Source: DATFXM01 sp035315885 (GTDB lineage: Bacteria; Acidobacteriota; Blastocatellia; UBA7656). From it: a DNA stretch of 64,000 nt. Of the stretch, positions 40,491 to 49,610 are shown one piece after another. The position numbers were made by a program, and so were the translations under genes. Every line of letters begins with the position of its first letter. Position 1 is the stretch's first letter. Where the stretch lies: positions 1 through 64,000 of the forward strand of contig DATFXM010000143.1 of NCBI GenBank assembly GCA_035315885.1, in the 5' to 3' direction. A model generated the notes under the pieces. The model made no database searches and was not told the origin of the DNA. It saw only the letters and a list, made by a program, of their open reading frames with translations.

Positions 40491-41705
40491 TCAATGCTCG
40501 CTGTTCAAACGCTCGGACTTGCGCTTCAGCGCCGCGCCTTTGACAGGCTTCGATGCGGGCTCAAGTCCGCCAGCCCGCGTTTCCTTCGGGATGGTCCCGC
40601 TCTTAGTCAAGAGTTTCGCGTAGGCCTTGTCAGCCAATTTGTACTCTCCGGCTCTGGCCATTCTTCCCGTATCGAAATTCAGATTCTTCAGCTCGAGCCT
40701 TCCCGCGCGCTGAGCCGTAAGAAGGCGCCGATAGAGGGCTACGGTTGCTTCAAAACTGTCGACGAACTTCTGCTCCGTCTGCGTTGTCGGCTCTTTGAAT
40801 GCGACCGGTTTCAGCGGGCCGACCTTAGGCATGATGCTCAGGAAGGCTGCCAACGCTTTATCAAACGCACCGGGTTTTCCGTAGTCTTTGCCCCATTCTT
40901 TTTCGTAGCTCTCGCGCGACAAGGTGTAGATGAAATCTTCCCTGGTGGCATTCGGGGCCACTCGCTGAATCTCATCTTTCTTCATCTCCCAGGCGACCTT
41001 GGTCAACTCCGGAATCACAGTGCTCACCGCTCGACGAAATGTACCGATGGCCAGATCCACGCTCGGAAATATATCTTTCAATTCGATACCGTACGTCTTA
41101 ACAAAGGCGCGCTCGAGGGCTGGTTTTGAGATCTTGAAGCCGATGAAGTCGTGATATGCCTGCTTCGCGTATCGCCCGCGAGCAAGTTGCACAACGTCAA
41201 ATCCGAACTCGGTTTTGAGATGCGCTGAGGGGTTATCCTCGTAGGTGACCGCGCTTCCGTACCTGCTTCTAAGTTTCGGATACAGGATCGCAACCGACGG
41301 ATTGACCGCCATCGAATGACCATCATTGTCCGCGGCGTAGTGCGCGAGCGCCCCAAGCGCAAAAGCATATTCGTTCAGGTCGCGCGCGTCCGATAGCAGC
41401 GCTTCTATGAAGTCGCCGCTGCGGACGTAGTGCACAAGGTCACTGTAGAGCTTGCTGCCGAACGGGTAATAGCCCATGTCGTGCACGATCGATCCGCCAT
41501 AGGCATAAGCCCGAGCTTCCTTCAGTTCCTCAGGAGTCGCGCGGAACCTCTTCAACAACGTCGGCTTCAAGGAATCATTCCAAACCGAGTCTATAATCGA
41601 CTCGTGCGCAAGGACTGAGTACGCGTCGGCGGTCCGGCCACCGATAGTAATCGACAATATAAGAGTGGCGATGATCGAAGCCCGGCTAATCGCTTTTCTG
41701 CTCAT
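40491..41705 (-). CDS. Zinc-dependent phospholipase C-like exported protein
   Basis: A 404-residue secreted protein. A signal peptide (core about 10-28, IIATLILSITIGGRTADA) is followed by AYSVLAHESIIDSVW at the mature N-terminus. A helix with ALGALAHYAADNDGHSMAVN and HDMGYYPFGSKLYSDLVHY carries the His/Asp ligands typical of bacterial zinc phospholipase C and related proteins. Later segments have no recognised domain and a basic C-terminus. GGAGG lies 5 bases before ATG 41705. The substrate is unknown; a phospholipase activity is inferred from the ligand pattern only. Confidence 0.75.
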   Translation of the reverse strand: MSRKAISRASIIATLILSITIGGRTADAYSVLAHESIIDSVWNDSLKPTLLKRFRATPEELKEARAYAYGGSIVHDMGYYPFGSKLYSDLVHYVRSGDFIEALLSDARDLNEYAFALGALAHYAADNDGHSMAVNPSVAILYPKLRSRYGSAVTYEDNPSAHLKTEFGFDVVQLARGRYAKQAYHDFIGFKISKPALERAFVKTYGIELKDIFPSVDLAIGTFRRAVSTVIPELTKVAWEMKKDEIQRVAPNATREDFIYTLSRESYEKEWGKDYGKPGAFDKALAAFLSIMPKVGPLKPVAFKEPTTQTEQKFVDSFEATVALYRRLLTAQRAGRLELKNLNFDTGRMARAGEYKLADKAYAKLLTKSGTIPKETRAGGLEPASKPVKGAALKRKSERLNSEH

Positions 41706-41838
41706 TACAACCTCCGAAGTCGACACTCGCACCCTTCACTGTTCAAACGGAGCAAGCGCGCAGAAGACTCCACGCCCCGTCCCTGATATTTGCAAACGGG
41801 GCGCGGGCTTTGAGAGCGGGAACTCGGTGATTCCCTCG

Positions 41839-42750
41839 CTAAGTTCTTTGAGTAGTCGCCGATTTTGATACCGGAATCGACTCACTCTCCGGTTGAACTG
41901 TCGGGCCGGCGATGCGTCGACTGCGCATTCGCAGACGGTTTTCGACGTTGCGAACGCCTGATACTTCTTCGGCTATGGCTTCGGCCAGCCTCTTGGACGT
42001 ACGATCGTCCACCGTTCCAGCTAGAACCACTTCGCCGCTGTTCACGCTGACTTCAATGTCCGAGGCGTCGATGTAAGGATGATCGGTCAATCGATCATTG
42101 ACATCCTCTTCGATGCGGCTGTCCGAGCGCTGGTATCCTTTCGGGCCGCGGCCCCGATATAGGCCCTGGCGAATCTCGTCCATGCGGCGGCGGCGTTTCG
42201 CTTCGTCGTCGCCAAACCATGACGCGACTTCGTCAGATGCGCGATCCCACCAACCTCGCCGTTGTGCCTCTCGCTCGTACCTGTTGCCGTACAACGGCTC
42301 GGCTTCGTAGTAGTCTTCCTGGTCGTAGTCCTCCGGCCCGAACCCGTAGGACTCCTCGACTCGTCCAGTGCGACGCCCATAGTCCGAGCCTTCGTAGTCT
42401 TCGCGTCCGTAGCGGCCCGAATAGCCGCGGTCGATGTCATAGTCTTCGATGTCGGTTTCACCGCGCCGCCCGTACCTTCTAGCGTATCCCGACCTCGATC
42501 CCCAATCGGACCCCCGCCACGACCTCTCGCGGTCGCGCATCGAGTCGCGGTCGCGCGTCGAATAGTCCCTGTCGTAAAAAGAGCGCGAGGTTTCAGTCCC
42601 GGTTCCCCAATCCGTGCCCTCCCTGCCATAGCGGCTACGCTCATAGTCGATGTCGCCGCCCGTTGATCTGGGATAGCGCCGCTGTTGGTGACCAATGCGG
42701 CGCCCAAATCTGTCGTAGTCTCCGAAGCGGTCACGATAGCGATCAGACAT
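41839..42750 (-). CDS. BON-domain protein with Arg/Tyr/Asp-rich N-terminus
   Basis: A 303-residue protein without signal peptide. Residues 1-170 are low-complexity, rich in Arg, Tyr, Asp and Gly (RYRDRFGDYDRFGRR, RDRDSMRDRERSW). A conserved-looking WWDRASDEVASWFGDDEAKRRRRMD block follows (about 170-195), then a single BON domain (about 211-275, RIEEDVNDRLTDHPYIDASDIEV ... VRNVENRLRM). BON domains bind membranes or phospholipids. A perfect AAGGAGG lies before ATG 42750, which excludes the 54-residue upstream extension. Its neighbours are small membrane proteins of stress type. Confidence 0.85.
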   Translation of the reverse strand: MSDRYRDRFGDYDRFGRRIGHQQRRYPRSTGGDIDYERSRYGREGTDWGTGTETSRSFYDRDYSTRDRDSMRDRERSWRGSDWGSRSGYARRYGRRGETDIEDYDIDRGYSGRYGREDYEGSDYGRRTGRVEESYGFGPEDYDQEDYYEAEPLYGNRYEREAQRRGWWDRASDEVASWFGDDEAKRRRRMDEIRQGLYRGRGPKGYQRSDSRIEEDVNDRLTDHPYIDASDIEVSVNSGEVVLAGTVDDRTSKRLAEAIAEEVSGVRNVENRLRMRSRRIAGPTVQPESESIPVSKSATTQRT

Positions 42751-43221
42751 AACTTCCTCCTTGATGACTGTGAATGCCGAGTACTGAGTCTGACTCTGTG
42801 AGGCCCACCAGCACACCTCCAATAGAACACTGCCAACCGTCGCAATTTGTGCACCACCTCTTTCCGCGGAGCTCCGAGTAACCAGTCCAGACATCGAAAA
42901 GTCCAAGAGCACGTGAACTCCTTCCGGAACTCGTATGCGCTAGTGCTGTTTGTTCCGAACTCACACCTCAAATTCGCCATGAGTCTCACTTGGCTTTCGT
43001 ACTCAACAGTCACAACCCGGTGCTCACCTCTCTGTATTGCTCGCGTTCCCGCTCGTACCGGTCTGATACAGGGCGTACTGAAGTGCTGACTCAGAGACTT
43101 CTCTGGTCCGCCTGTTGCAGTCCAGGCGGCAGGTTACAGCGTTCTGAAGTTCTGAGTCACCAGCACCCAAACTCAGAACTCAGAACTCAGAACTCAGAAC
43201 TTCTAAAGCGGAGGTCTCAGA
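42751..43221. other. Divergent intergenic region between the BON and DUF3618 genes
   Basis: About 470 bases with no protein-like ORF in either strand. Near its right end are a CCGCCTG-N8-CAGGCGG hairpin (43108-43129) and a repeat copy (43141-43203). Confidence 0.45.
43108..43203. repeat. Dispersed inverted repeat, AGTTCTGAGT family (copy 4), with leading hairpin
   Basis: GTTCTGAAGTTCTGAGT (43141-43157) is answered by four tandem ACTCAGA words ending AACTTC (43171-43203). A separate perfect 7-bp hairpin CCGCCTG/CAGGCGG precedes it. It lies in the 5' region of the DUF3618 gene, whose Shine-Dalgarno GGAGG begins 7 bases after the repeat. Confidence 0.7.
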
Positions 43222-43647
43222 ATGACTCGATCAGTCGAAACAGCTTCGGGTCGCGGCAGTGCCGAGGATGATCGGACCGCCGATCAGATACGTCGCGACA
43301 TAGCGGCGCGACGAGAATCGATCAACGCGGCTGTTGACCAGCTCAATTCACGCCTTGAAAGAGCGATGGATTGGCGGGCTCAGGTCGCGGATCACCCATT
43401 TGCTGCTCTGGGAGCGGCAGCGGCGGTGGGCTTTCTCGCGTCAGGAATTCTGACGCCTAGACGAAGTCCGGCAGAGCGGCTTGTGGACGCGCTGGTGTCG
43501 AGCGCTCAGGACTTGGGCTATGCGCGCTCGTCGCCAGGTTTTATTGCAGAGCTGGTCAAATCGGCGGCCGGAGCAGTGCTGCTTCAAACAGCAAAGCGGT
43601 ATATCAACGATCGGGACTCTGACAGTCGGCACCAAACGTCGATGTGA
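43222..43647 (+). CDS. DUF3618 family small membrane-associated protein
   Basis: A 141-residue protein. The segment DDRTADQIRRDIAARRESINAAVDQLNSRL (about 16-46) matches the DUF3618 signature, a helix with regularly spaced Arg and Glu. One hydrophobic helix (about 60-77, FAALGAAAAVGFLASGIL) follows, then a polar C-terminus. GGAGG lies 8 bases before ATG 43222. Members of this family often sit with BON, DUF883 and YihY-type genes, as here. The function is not known. Confidence 0.8.
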   Translation: MTRSVETASGRGSAEDDRTADQIRRDIAARRESINAAVDQLNSRLERAMDWRAQVADHPFAALGAAAAVGFLASGILTPRRSPAERLVDALVSSAQDLGYARSSPGFIAELVKSAAGAVLLQTAKRYINDRDSDSRHQTSM

Positions 43648-43722
43648 TCCCGATCGACTGTTAATCGCGACGTGGCCAACTTCGCGGAGGCTGGCAACTC
43701 TCTGGCCGGCAACTCCGGAATG

Positions 43723-44562
43723 CTACGATTGAGAGCGCCTATTCGAATAGACCTGTGTGAACTCCGCTCCAAACAGCAGGATTTGGGCTGAGTAATATAC
43801 CCAAAAGAGGATGATCACCAGCGAGCCGGCAGCGCCGTAGATCGATGCGACGGTGCTCTTAGCTAGATACAAAGCGATCAGCGTCTTGCCGATTGAAAAA
43901 AGCAATGCGGTCAACGCTGCGCCCGGCCACACGTCACGCCACCTTACCTTCACATCCGGCAGAACCCTAAAGATGATTGCGAAACCGATCGTAGTGCCGG
44001 CGAACCACGCCGCAGAGTTAGCTATCTGTGCCGTGGTGGAATGAAGCGCAAGATTTGAGTGCACCTCGCTCAACAGACGAAAGACGGAGCTGGACAACAT
44101 TGAGGCTACCAGGATCAGGCCCGTCGCGAATACCATCGCAAACGACCACAACCTGTCCTTCAGGAACTGGGATACAGTGAGCCCGTTTTTGGTTGGTACG
44201 TTCCAGATTGCGTTCAGCGCCTGTTGCAGTTCGTTGAAGACTCCCGAGGCGCCGAGCAACAGAGCAAAGCTGCTTGCGACTGTGGCCAGTACTCCGGAGG
44301 ATGGCGAGCGGCCGGCCTTTATAACGGACTGAATGAGCTCGGCCGCTTCCCTTCCGATATACAATTCGAATTGATCTACGATGCGGCCCTGCACCGCATC
44401 ATTGCCGAAGAAAACGCTGACAAAAGAAACGAGGATGACCAGCAGCGGTGCGAGTGAAAACACTGAATAAAAGGCTAGCGCCGCTCCGAGACGAGGACCG
44501 TTGTCATCCAACCACTCAAAAAAGGTACGCTCAACGAGCGAAGCAAACTCTCGAAAGGTCAT
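43723..44562 (-). CDS. YihY/BrkB family inner-membrane protein
   Basis: A 279-residue protein with six membrane helices, of the family once misnamed ribonuclease BN. Visible family blocks are DDNGPRLGAALAFYSVFSLAPLLVILVSF near the N-terminus, ASGVFNELQQALNAIWNV, and the C-terminal ASIYGAAGSLVIILFWVYYSAQILLFGAEFTQVY. ATG 44562 is preferred because the 28 residues upstream do not belong to the family. The right arm of a GTAGGC-type inverted repeat touches this start codon, so it lies in the leader of the message. The function is not established. Confidence 0.9.
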   Translation of the reverse strand: MTFREFASLVERTFFEWLDDNGPRLGAALAFYSVFSLAPLLVILVSFVSVFFGNDAVQGRIVDQFELYIGREAAELIQSVIKAGRSPSSGVLATVASSFALLLGASGVFNELQQALNAIWNVPTKNGLTVSQFLKDRLWSFAMVFATGLILVASMLSSSVFRLLSEVHSNLALHSTTAQIANSAAWFAGTTIGFAIIFRVLPDVKVRWRDVWPGAALTALLFSIGKTLIALYLAKSTVASIYGAAGSLVIILFWVYYSAQILLFGAEFTQVYSNRRSQS

Positions 44563-44681
44563 GCAAGTAGGCGGTAGGAAGTGGATGATATTAGCACGGT
44601 GGCTGCTGAAGAAGTACTCCGATTCAACAAACCCGTTGTGACTCAACTGCCTACTGCATACTGCCTACTGCCTACTGCCTC
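44563..44681. repeat. Inverted repeat, GTAGGCAGTAGGC word family
   Basis: GCAAGTAGGCGGTAGGAAG (44563-44581) begins directly at the yihY start codon. Tandem CTGCCTACTG words (44647-44681) are its complement across a 65-base spacer. It has the same overall design as the other families but an unrelated word. Confidence 0.65.
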
Positions 44682-44753
44682 CATTGGCACGAAGATTGCC
44701 GGACTCATTGCCGATCCGCTAGCGGGGCCTCTTTGAATTCGATGTGTACATAT

Positions 44754-44786
44754 ACTGTACGGAACGATGGAAGCGATCCGTACAGT
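44754..44786. promoter_or_regulatory. Perfect 10-bp inverted repeat ACTGTACGGA-N13-TCCGTACAGT
   Basis: The arms at 44754-44763 and 44777-44786 are perfectly complementary. A further GTGTACATATACTGTAC adjoins on the left. It lies in the 420-base divergent region between yihY and the DUF883-like gene, about 200 bases from the latter, and could be a dimer operator or an RNA hairpin. The rest of this gap holds no gene that I can support. Confidence 0.55.
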
Positions 44787-44982
44787 CAGCGGTTGGGTTC
44801 CTGAATTTCGGCCCGCGATCAAACAGGATCCCGGTCGTGCTGCTCGAAAATCGCGACGTCATTGCCTTGGCGTAGACCGCCTTGGCACCAGGTTCGATTG
44901 CAAGGGGTCGAGCAGCAAATCAATTCAATGAGGTCCCGCTAAAAACTGCTGCGTCAATTTGCCTCTGCATGGGAGAGAGTCG

Positions 44983-45339
44983 ATGTACGGATCTAACGAG
45001 TTTCCAATGCACGCTGAAAACGAAGAAAAGTCGAGCCCAACTTACGGCCGTTCGCAGTCCAGAGTTGAGCGCCTCCAATACAGAATCGCAGATCAACTCC
45101 GATCCGCAGCCGGAAGGCTCCGATCAAGCGTGGCTCCATGGGAAGAAGATGAAAGCGGATCTGCCTTCAAACGCGATGCGGCCCGCTGGCTCGACAATGC
45201 GGCAGAGTATGTTGATTCAGTCAACCTGCGCGAAATCGAATCTGATGTAAAACAGCATGTGCGCAGAAATCCTGGCCGTTCTCTCTTGATTGCCGGAGCG
45301 GTCGGCCTATTGCTCGGCTTGGTAGTCAGACGCCGCTGA
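44983..45339 (+). CDS. DUF883/YqjD-ElaB-like small membrane-anchored protein
   Basis: A 118-residue protein: a polar helical N-terminal part (SRVERLQYRIADQLRSAAGRLRSS; RDAARWLDNAAEYVDSVNLREIESDVKQHVRRNPG) and a single C-terminal membrane helix (about 96-113, LLIAGAVGLLLGLVV) ending in RRR. This topology, with the RRNPGRSLLIAG motif before the helix, is that of the YqjD/ElaB/DUF883 group, C-tail-anchored proteins some of which bind ribosomes in stationary phase. GGGAGAG lies before ATG 44983. It belongs with the DUF3618, BON and YihY genes nearby. Confidence 0.75.
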   Translation: MYGSNEFPMHAENEEKSSPTYGRSQSRVERLQYRIADQLRSAAGRLRSSVAPWEEDESGSAFKRDAARWLDNAAEYVDSVNLREIESDVKQHVRRNPGRSLLIAGAVGLLLGLVVRRR

Positions 45340-45403
45340 TCTGCATTCGGCGTCGCTGACCGATTGAGCCGGCTATCTCTCCCCACAATACGCAACATGT
45401 GAA

Positions 45404-45439
45404 TCGGGTTTCACGCAAAGAGCTTTGCATGAAACCCGA
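45404..45439. terminator. Long hairpin between convergent genes
   Basis: TCGGGTTTCA, one mismatch, GCAAAG, loop AG, CTTTGC, one mismatch, TGAAACCCGA. This gives 16 pairs with a single 1x1 internal mismatch. It is followed by ATTGATTTG on the plus strand. It probably stops transcripts from both sides. Confidence 0.7.
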
Positions 45440-45490
45440 ATTGATTTGTGGCTGCGTTTAGTGGCGCCTACTCAAAGGCCCGCCCCGCGA

Positions 45491-48400
45491 TCATCTGATT
45501 TGCACCTTGAACGCGCGGCTAGCAGTAGTTCCACTCGAGTCACGCACCGTTATAGTGAAGCTCTCGGTGCTGGCCTTCGTAGGCTTGCCACTGAGCAGAC
45601 CAGTGCTGCTGTTCAACGTCAAACCCGCTGGAATTGCGCCCGTGGTCACCGTCCACGTGTAAGGCGTCACACCGCCAGTTGCTGCGAGCTGCTGACTGTA
45701 CGTCACATTCAGCGTCCCGTTGGGCAGCGTAGTCGTCGTCAGCACCAGAGGCAAAACCGTGCTGCTCGTGACCGACACCGCAACGTTTGTGCTCATCGCC
45801 CCGAAGCCGGCGCTGCTTTGCGCCATCTGCCATTGGAAATTGTAGGTTCCCGCCGTTGACGGCGCGGTTATCGAGAAGTTGAACGTCGCGCTTCCGCCAG
45901 GAGCCACTGAGCTGCCAAGTGCTACGCTGCTCAGACCCCAGATCATGTTACCGGCCGGGTTCCGTGACACCAGCGTGTAGCTGCCGGGCGCCCACGTTGT
46001 CGAGCCGTTGTTCGACATCGTAACCGAGACACTCGCGACCTGCCCGGTAGTCATCGATGCCGGCACGTTCTGCGAAGCGAACTGAGCGTTGTCGGTTCCT
46101 CCACCGCCGGCACTGGTGACCGACACAACTACGTTGGTACTGGCCGCGCCAAAGTAGGTCCCGCCGTTCTTCATTCCCCACTGGAAGTTGTAGCTTCCGG
46201 GCGTGGATGGAGCTGTGACGTTGAAGTTGAAAGTAGCGCTCGAACCGGGCGCGACTGAAGAGCCAAGACTGACCTGACTCAGACCCCACGTCATATTTCC
46301 GGCCGGGTTCAACGAACCGAGAACGTAAACGCCTGGCTGCCAGGTCGTGCTGCCGTTGTTGTTCATTGTCACCGACACCGCGACTGACTGGCCGGCAGCC
46401 ATCGACGACGGCACGTTTTGACTGACAAAGGACGCGTTGTCTGTCCCGCCGCCTCCTCCTCCCGAACCAACTTGAACCTGCACTGCGGTGGAAGGCTGAC
46501 CTATATAACCGCTCGGCATCCTTACCTGCCACTGGAACGGATACGTTCCCGAGGTCGACGGCGCTCTAACAGAGAACGTGAACGAAAAGGTCGATCCGCT
46601 GCCGACGAATTTGGTAAGAGATACTTGAGTCGTATTCCATGTTGAGCTGCCGAACGGAACGACGCTAAGTACAATGCCGCTCGCCGAGCTCCAGGACTGC
46701 GTTCCAGTGTTCTTCATCGTCACTGCAACGCTGTAGTTCTGTCCGGGTGTCATTGTCTGCGGTACCGACTGGGAAACAAAAGCCGCATCCCAGGGGCCAC
46801 CACCGCCGCCTCCTCCTCCCGCACTCACGACTACCGTGACGTTCGTGCTGACCGCACCGAAGAAGGCTGTTCCGTTGAACATCTGCCATTGGAAGTTGTA
46901 CGTGCCATTCGGCGGCGCGGTGACGTTGAAGGTGAATGTGCCGGTGGCGCCCGGCGCCACGGACGATACGAGATTCACGCGATTCAATCCCCACGTCATG
47001 CTGTCCTGCGGATTCTGCGATCCTAGTTTGTAAGTGCCCGCGCTCCATGTCGTAGTACCGGAGTTCTGCATGGTTACGCTAACCATGTAACTCTGTCCCG
47101 CAGTCATCGTAGTGGGCACGCTTTGCGACGAGAAAGTCGCGCCGTCAACACCACCGCCACCTCCACCGCCGCTTCCAACCTGCATAGAAACATTGGTCGA
47201 CGCCTGACCAAAGTAACCCACGCCGTTCTGATAGAGCTGCCATTGGAAGTTATAATTTCCTGCAGTAGACGGTGCGATAAACGTCACCTGAATGCTCATG
47301 GTTTGCCCAGGAGCCCAAGTGAAACCTGTGAGATTGACTTGATTGCCTCCCCACGTCGTGTTGCCCGCGGGATTCTGAGAGCGTATGACAAATCCACTCG
47401 AGCCGTTCCATGTTGCAGTGCCGTTGTTCAACCAACTGAAGGTCGCGTTGAACTGCTGTCCGGGCGATACCGTCGACGGAACCGACTGCGACACGAACTG
47501 GGAGTTGTATCCGGTCCCGGGACTGCTGACGACTATGGACAAAGCCTTCTGTGCGCTTCCCGAAGCCGAGTCATCCACTTGAACCCAAAAGTTGAAGGTG
47601 CCGGTGGCCGACGGTATTCCGCTTATGACCCCTGCGGCGCTGATCGAAAGCCCCGTCGGAAGTCCACCTCCAGGAACGCTCCACGCATAAGGCGGAGTGC
47701 CTCCCGTTGCAGCGAGTGTTTGTGAATATGAGACTCCGGTAGTACCCGCGGCAAGGCTTGTGGTGGAAATACTGAGGGCGCCTCCGCCTCCTCCACCACC
47801 AGAGCCCGGGTACATGAAAGTGATTCCAGCGATGTCATCGGCGTGCAGCTCGGCGCAGATGTTGAACTTCGCGATGTAGTACATGATCGCGTCAAACTGG
47901 GTTGCAGTCGGAGAGCCTCCAAAACTGGGTTGCCAGGAATGTCCGAGACCAAGCGCGTGCCCCATCTCGTGCGTGGCGACCATCTGAGTGGTCACGTCGC
48001 CTGAAACGCCGCACGGGCTGTTTGGACACCAGGGATTGAACGAGACGAAACCATCCTGCGCTCGGCGGAACGTGACTCCATTGATAACGGTTGTCTCGAA
48101 ACTCCAGTTCAACCCCCCAAGCGCCAGAATACCTGAGCACGTGGGACCTGAACCCCAGCGGCCGTCGCAGCCACTAAAGATGATCACATTTTGCCCGCCG
48201 CCCGAAACGCAAGACTCCGTCGTCAGCGCAGCTCGCTGCACCCGCAACGAGCAGTTAGCCACGGTAGACCACGCGTTCATCGCCGCATCCAGGTCGGTGA
48301 GACCTCCGGCCGGCGCGCCGTCAGGGTTGACTGCGAACATCACAGGTTGTCCGCTGTCCGGCTCGAACCATCGCACTGGCGGATTGGTGATGAACGTATA

Positions 48401-49087
48401 TTGAGGTTGAAACTCTCCTCGGGTGACCTTCGAATCGAACTCCGCAGGTTTCGAGTTCATCGGAAGTCTGCTGTAGTACTTTTGCGAATACTCCTGATCC
48501 CGATCGAAGTTGGCCGCAAGCCTCGTGCGCAGCATCTCCTTATATGCGGAAAGCTCCATGCGCTCGGTGGCGACGCCGCCCTGTTGCTGACTCTGTGCCT
48601 CGCCTTTGAGATATACGACTTCACTGTCGGGGATCGATCGTACAACGGTTTTCTTTCCGGTCTCCGGATCTCGCACGATATTGAACTTTCCAAGGAACAT
48701 CTGATGAGTGCGCAAGCTGCCGTCCGACCACGTATTGAGGTACACCAGAACTTTTTCTCCGACGGTGTAACGAGGCGTTCCGTAGACAACCGTGCCGCGA
48801 TACCCGAGGTCGCCGCCTTCTTCCTTCAACACGATCTTCTTGTCGGTGATCTGTCCCTTCAGGACTTCCTGCACTCGCAGCGTCGTGTATGTGCACACGC
48901 GATTGCGCGATTCGTCGAGGCTGGTGGAGACTGCGACGACGTTCGCTATGACGATCGCGCGGGCACCGATGATCATTTCATCGTCCGCGGGAGTGCGCAC
49001 AGTTGTTGCGGACGCGCTGCTGGAAAGCATCACTACGACTACTGCAGCAATTATGCTGGTCCAATACCGTGTGAGAACTCGTTTCAT
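45491..49087 (-). CDS. Large secreted matrixin-like metalloprotease with NBR1-type Ig repeats
   Basis: A 1198-residue exported protein. A signal peptide (1-27) is followed by a long N-terminal domain. The metzincin motif HEMGHALGLGH then occurs at 373-383 (H373, E374, H377, H383), with a likely Met-turn in DAIMYY. After GSGGGGGGG comes one He_PIG-type Ig domain (about 440-530). Five repeats of about 100 residues follow, each with FxSQxVPxxMxxGQ, N(N/S)GxTTW and the block NFQW(Q/G)M, separated by Gly runs. A last Ig domain resembles the first (GVTPYTWTV ... GLTLNSSTGLLSGKP). The repeats resemble the NBR1 central domain. AGGGGGA lies before ATG 49087; the 85 residues upstream are not coding. 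Confidence 0.88.
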   Translation of the reverse strand: MKRVLTRYWTSIIAAVVVVMLSSSASATTVRTPADDEMIIGARAIVIANVVAVSTSLDESRNRVCTYTTLRVQEVLKGQITDKKIVLKEEGGDLGYRGTVVYGTPRYTVGEKVLVYLNTWSDGSLRTHQMFLGKFNIVRDPETGKKTVVRSIPDSEVVYLKGEAQSQQQGGVATERMELSAYKEMLRTRLAANFDRDQEYSQKYYSRLPMNSKPAEFDSKVTRGEFQPQYTFITNPPVRWFEPDSGQPVMFAVNPDGAPAGGLTDLDAAMNAWSTVANCSLRVQRAALTTESCVSGGGQNVIIFSGCDGRWGSGPTCSGILALGGLNWSFETTVINGVTFRRAQDGFVSFNPWCPNSPCGVSGDVTTQMVATHEMGHALGLGHSWQPSFGGSPTATQFDAIMYYIAKFNICAELHADDIAGITFMYPGSGGGGGGGALSISTTSLAAGTTGVSYSQTLAATGGTPPYAWSVPGGGLPTGLSISAAGVISGIPSATGTFNFWVQVDDSASGSAQKALSIVVSSPGTGYNSQFVSQSVPSTVSPGQQFNATFSWLNNGTATWNGSSGFVIRSQNPAGNTTWGGNQVNLTGFTWAPGQTMSIQVTFIAPSTAGNYNFQWQLYQNGVGYFGQASTNVSMQVGSGGGGGGGVDGATFSSQSVPTTMTAGQSYMVSVTMQNSGTTTWSAGTYKLGSQNPQDSMTWGLNRVNLVSSVAPGATGTFTFNVTAPPNGTYNFQWQMFNGTAFFGAVSTNVTVVVSAGGGGGGGGPWDAAFVSQSVPQTMTPGQNYSVAVTMKNTGTQSWSSASGIVLSVVPFGSSTWNTTQVSLTKFVGSGSTFSFTFSVRAPSTSGTYPFQWQVRMPSGYIGQPSTAVQVQVGSGGGGGGTDNASFVSQNVPSSMAAGQSVAVSVTMNNNGSTTWQPGVYVLGSLNPAGNMTWGLSQVSLGSSVAPGSSATFNFNVTAPSTPGSYNFQWGMKNGGTYFGAASTNVVVSVTSAGGGGTDNAQFASQNVPASMTTGQVASVSVTMSNNGSTTWAPGSYTLVSRNPAGNMIWGLSSVALGSSVAPGGSATFNFSITAPSTAGTYNFQWQMAQSSAGFGAMSTNVAVSVTSSTVLPLVLTTTTLPNGTLNVTYSQQLAATGGVTPYTWTVTTGAIPAGLTLNSSTGLLSGKPTKASTESFTITVRDSSGTTASRAFKVQIR

Positions 49088-49610
49088 ACTTCCCCCTGAG
49101 TGTGCCCTCGCCAAAAGAGTCCGAGGCATCAGTGCAGATGTGGCTGAATTAAGAAATGAAGCGCCACGACAACGCGCGCAATGACGAAAGACACCTATCG
49201 CTTCTTTCCTGTATGTTCGTTCGAATCCGGGGGCTTGTTTCCTGAGAGGGGCTCCAATCTCTTGGCTTGAATTGAACCACGAGGAGCGAACCCCTGTCAA
49301 AAACCGAAAACAGTTAGCAAAGGGCGGGCCAGCGTGCCTCAATCCACGGCGGAGCCGTCCACTGCGTTTGCTCTATATCGCGACGGCACTTCACCTCACC
49401 GAAGTGGGTAACAGGGACAACCGTGGAATGTTCAGATGAAGGAGGTCGAGACGCCTTCGTGAAACTTGAGCGTCGCAATTTGTGGCACTCTGTTTAGTTA
49501 AGACTGAGGTATTTTGCGGCGGGACATTTGGAACAGGCAGGCGCAAGAAACCGTCAGGCGGGAGCGACTGGGAAAGCTGGACGGGTTCGGCTTGAGCGAG
49601 CGCCGTTGGG
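49088..49610. other. Intergenic region of about 520 bases
   Basis: No protein-like ORF, RNA gene or repeat is seen. Frames on the minus strand continue upstream of the metalloprotease start but look non-coding. Confidence 0.4.

Noticed and set aside
48191..49099. 302-codon plus-strand frame opposite the metalloprotease N-terminus
   Set aside because: The minus-strand frame carries the signal peptide and zinc site; the antisense frame is rich in Arg/His and has no domain.
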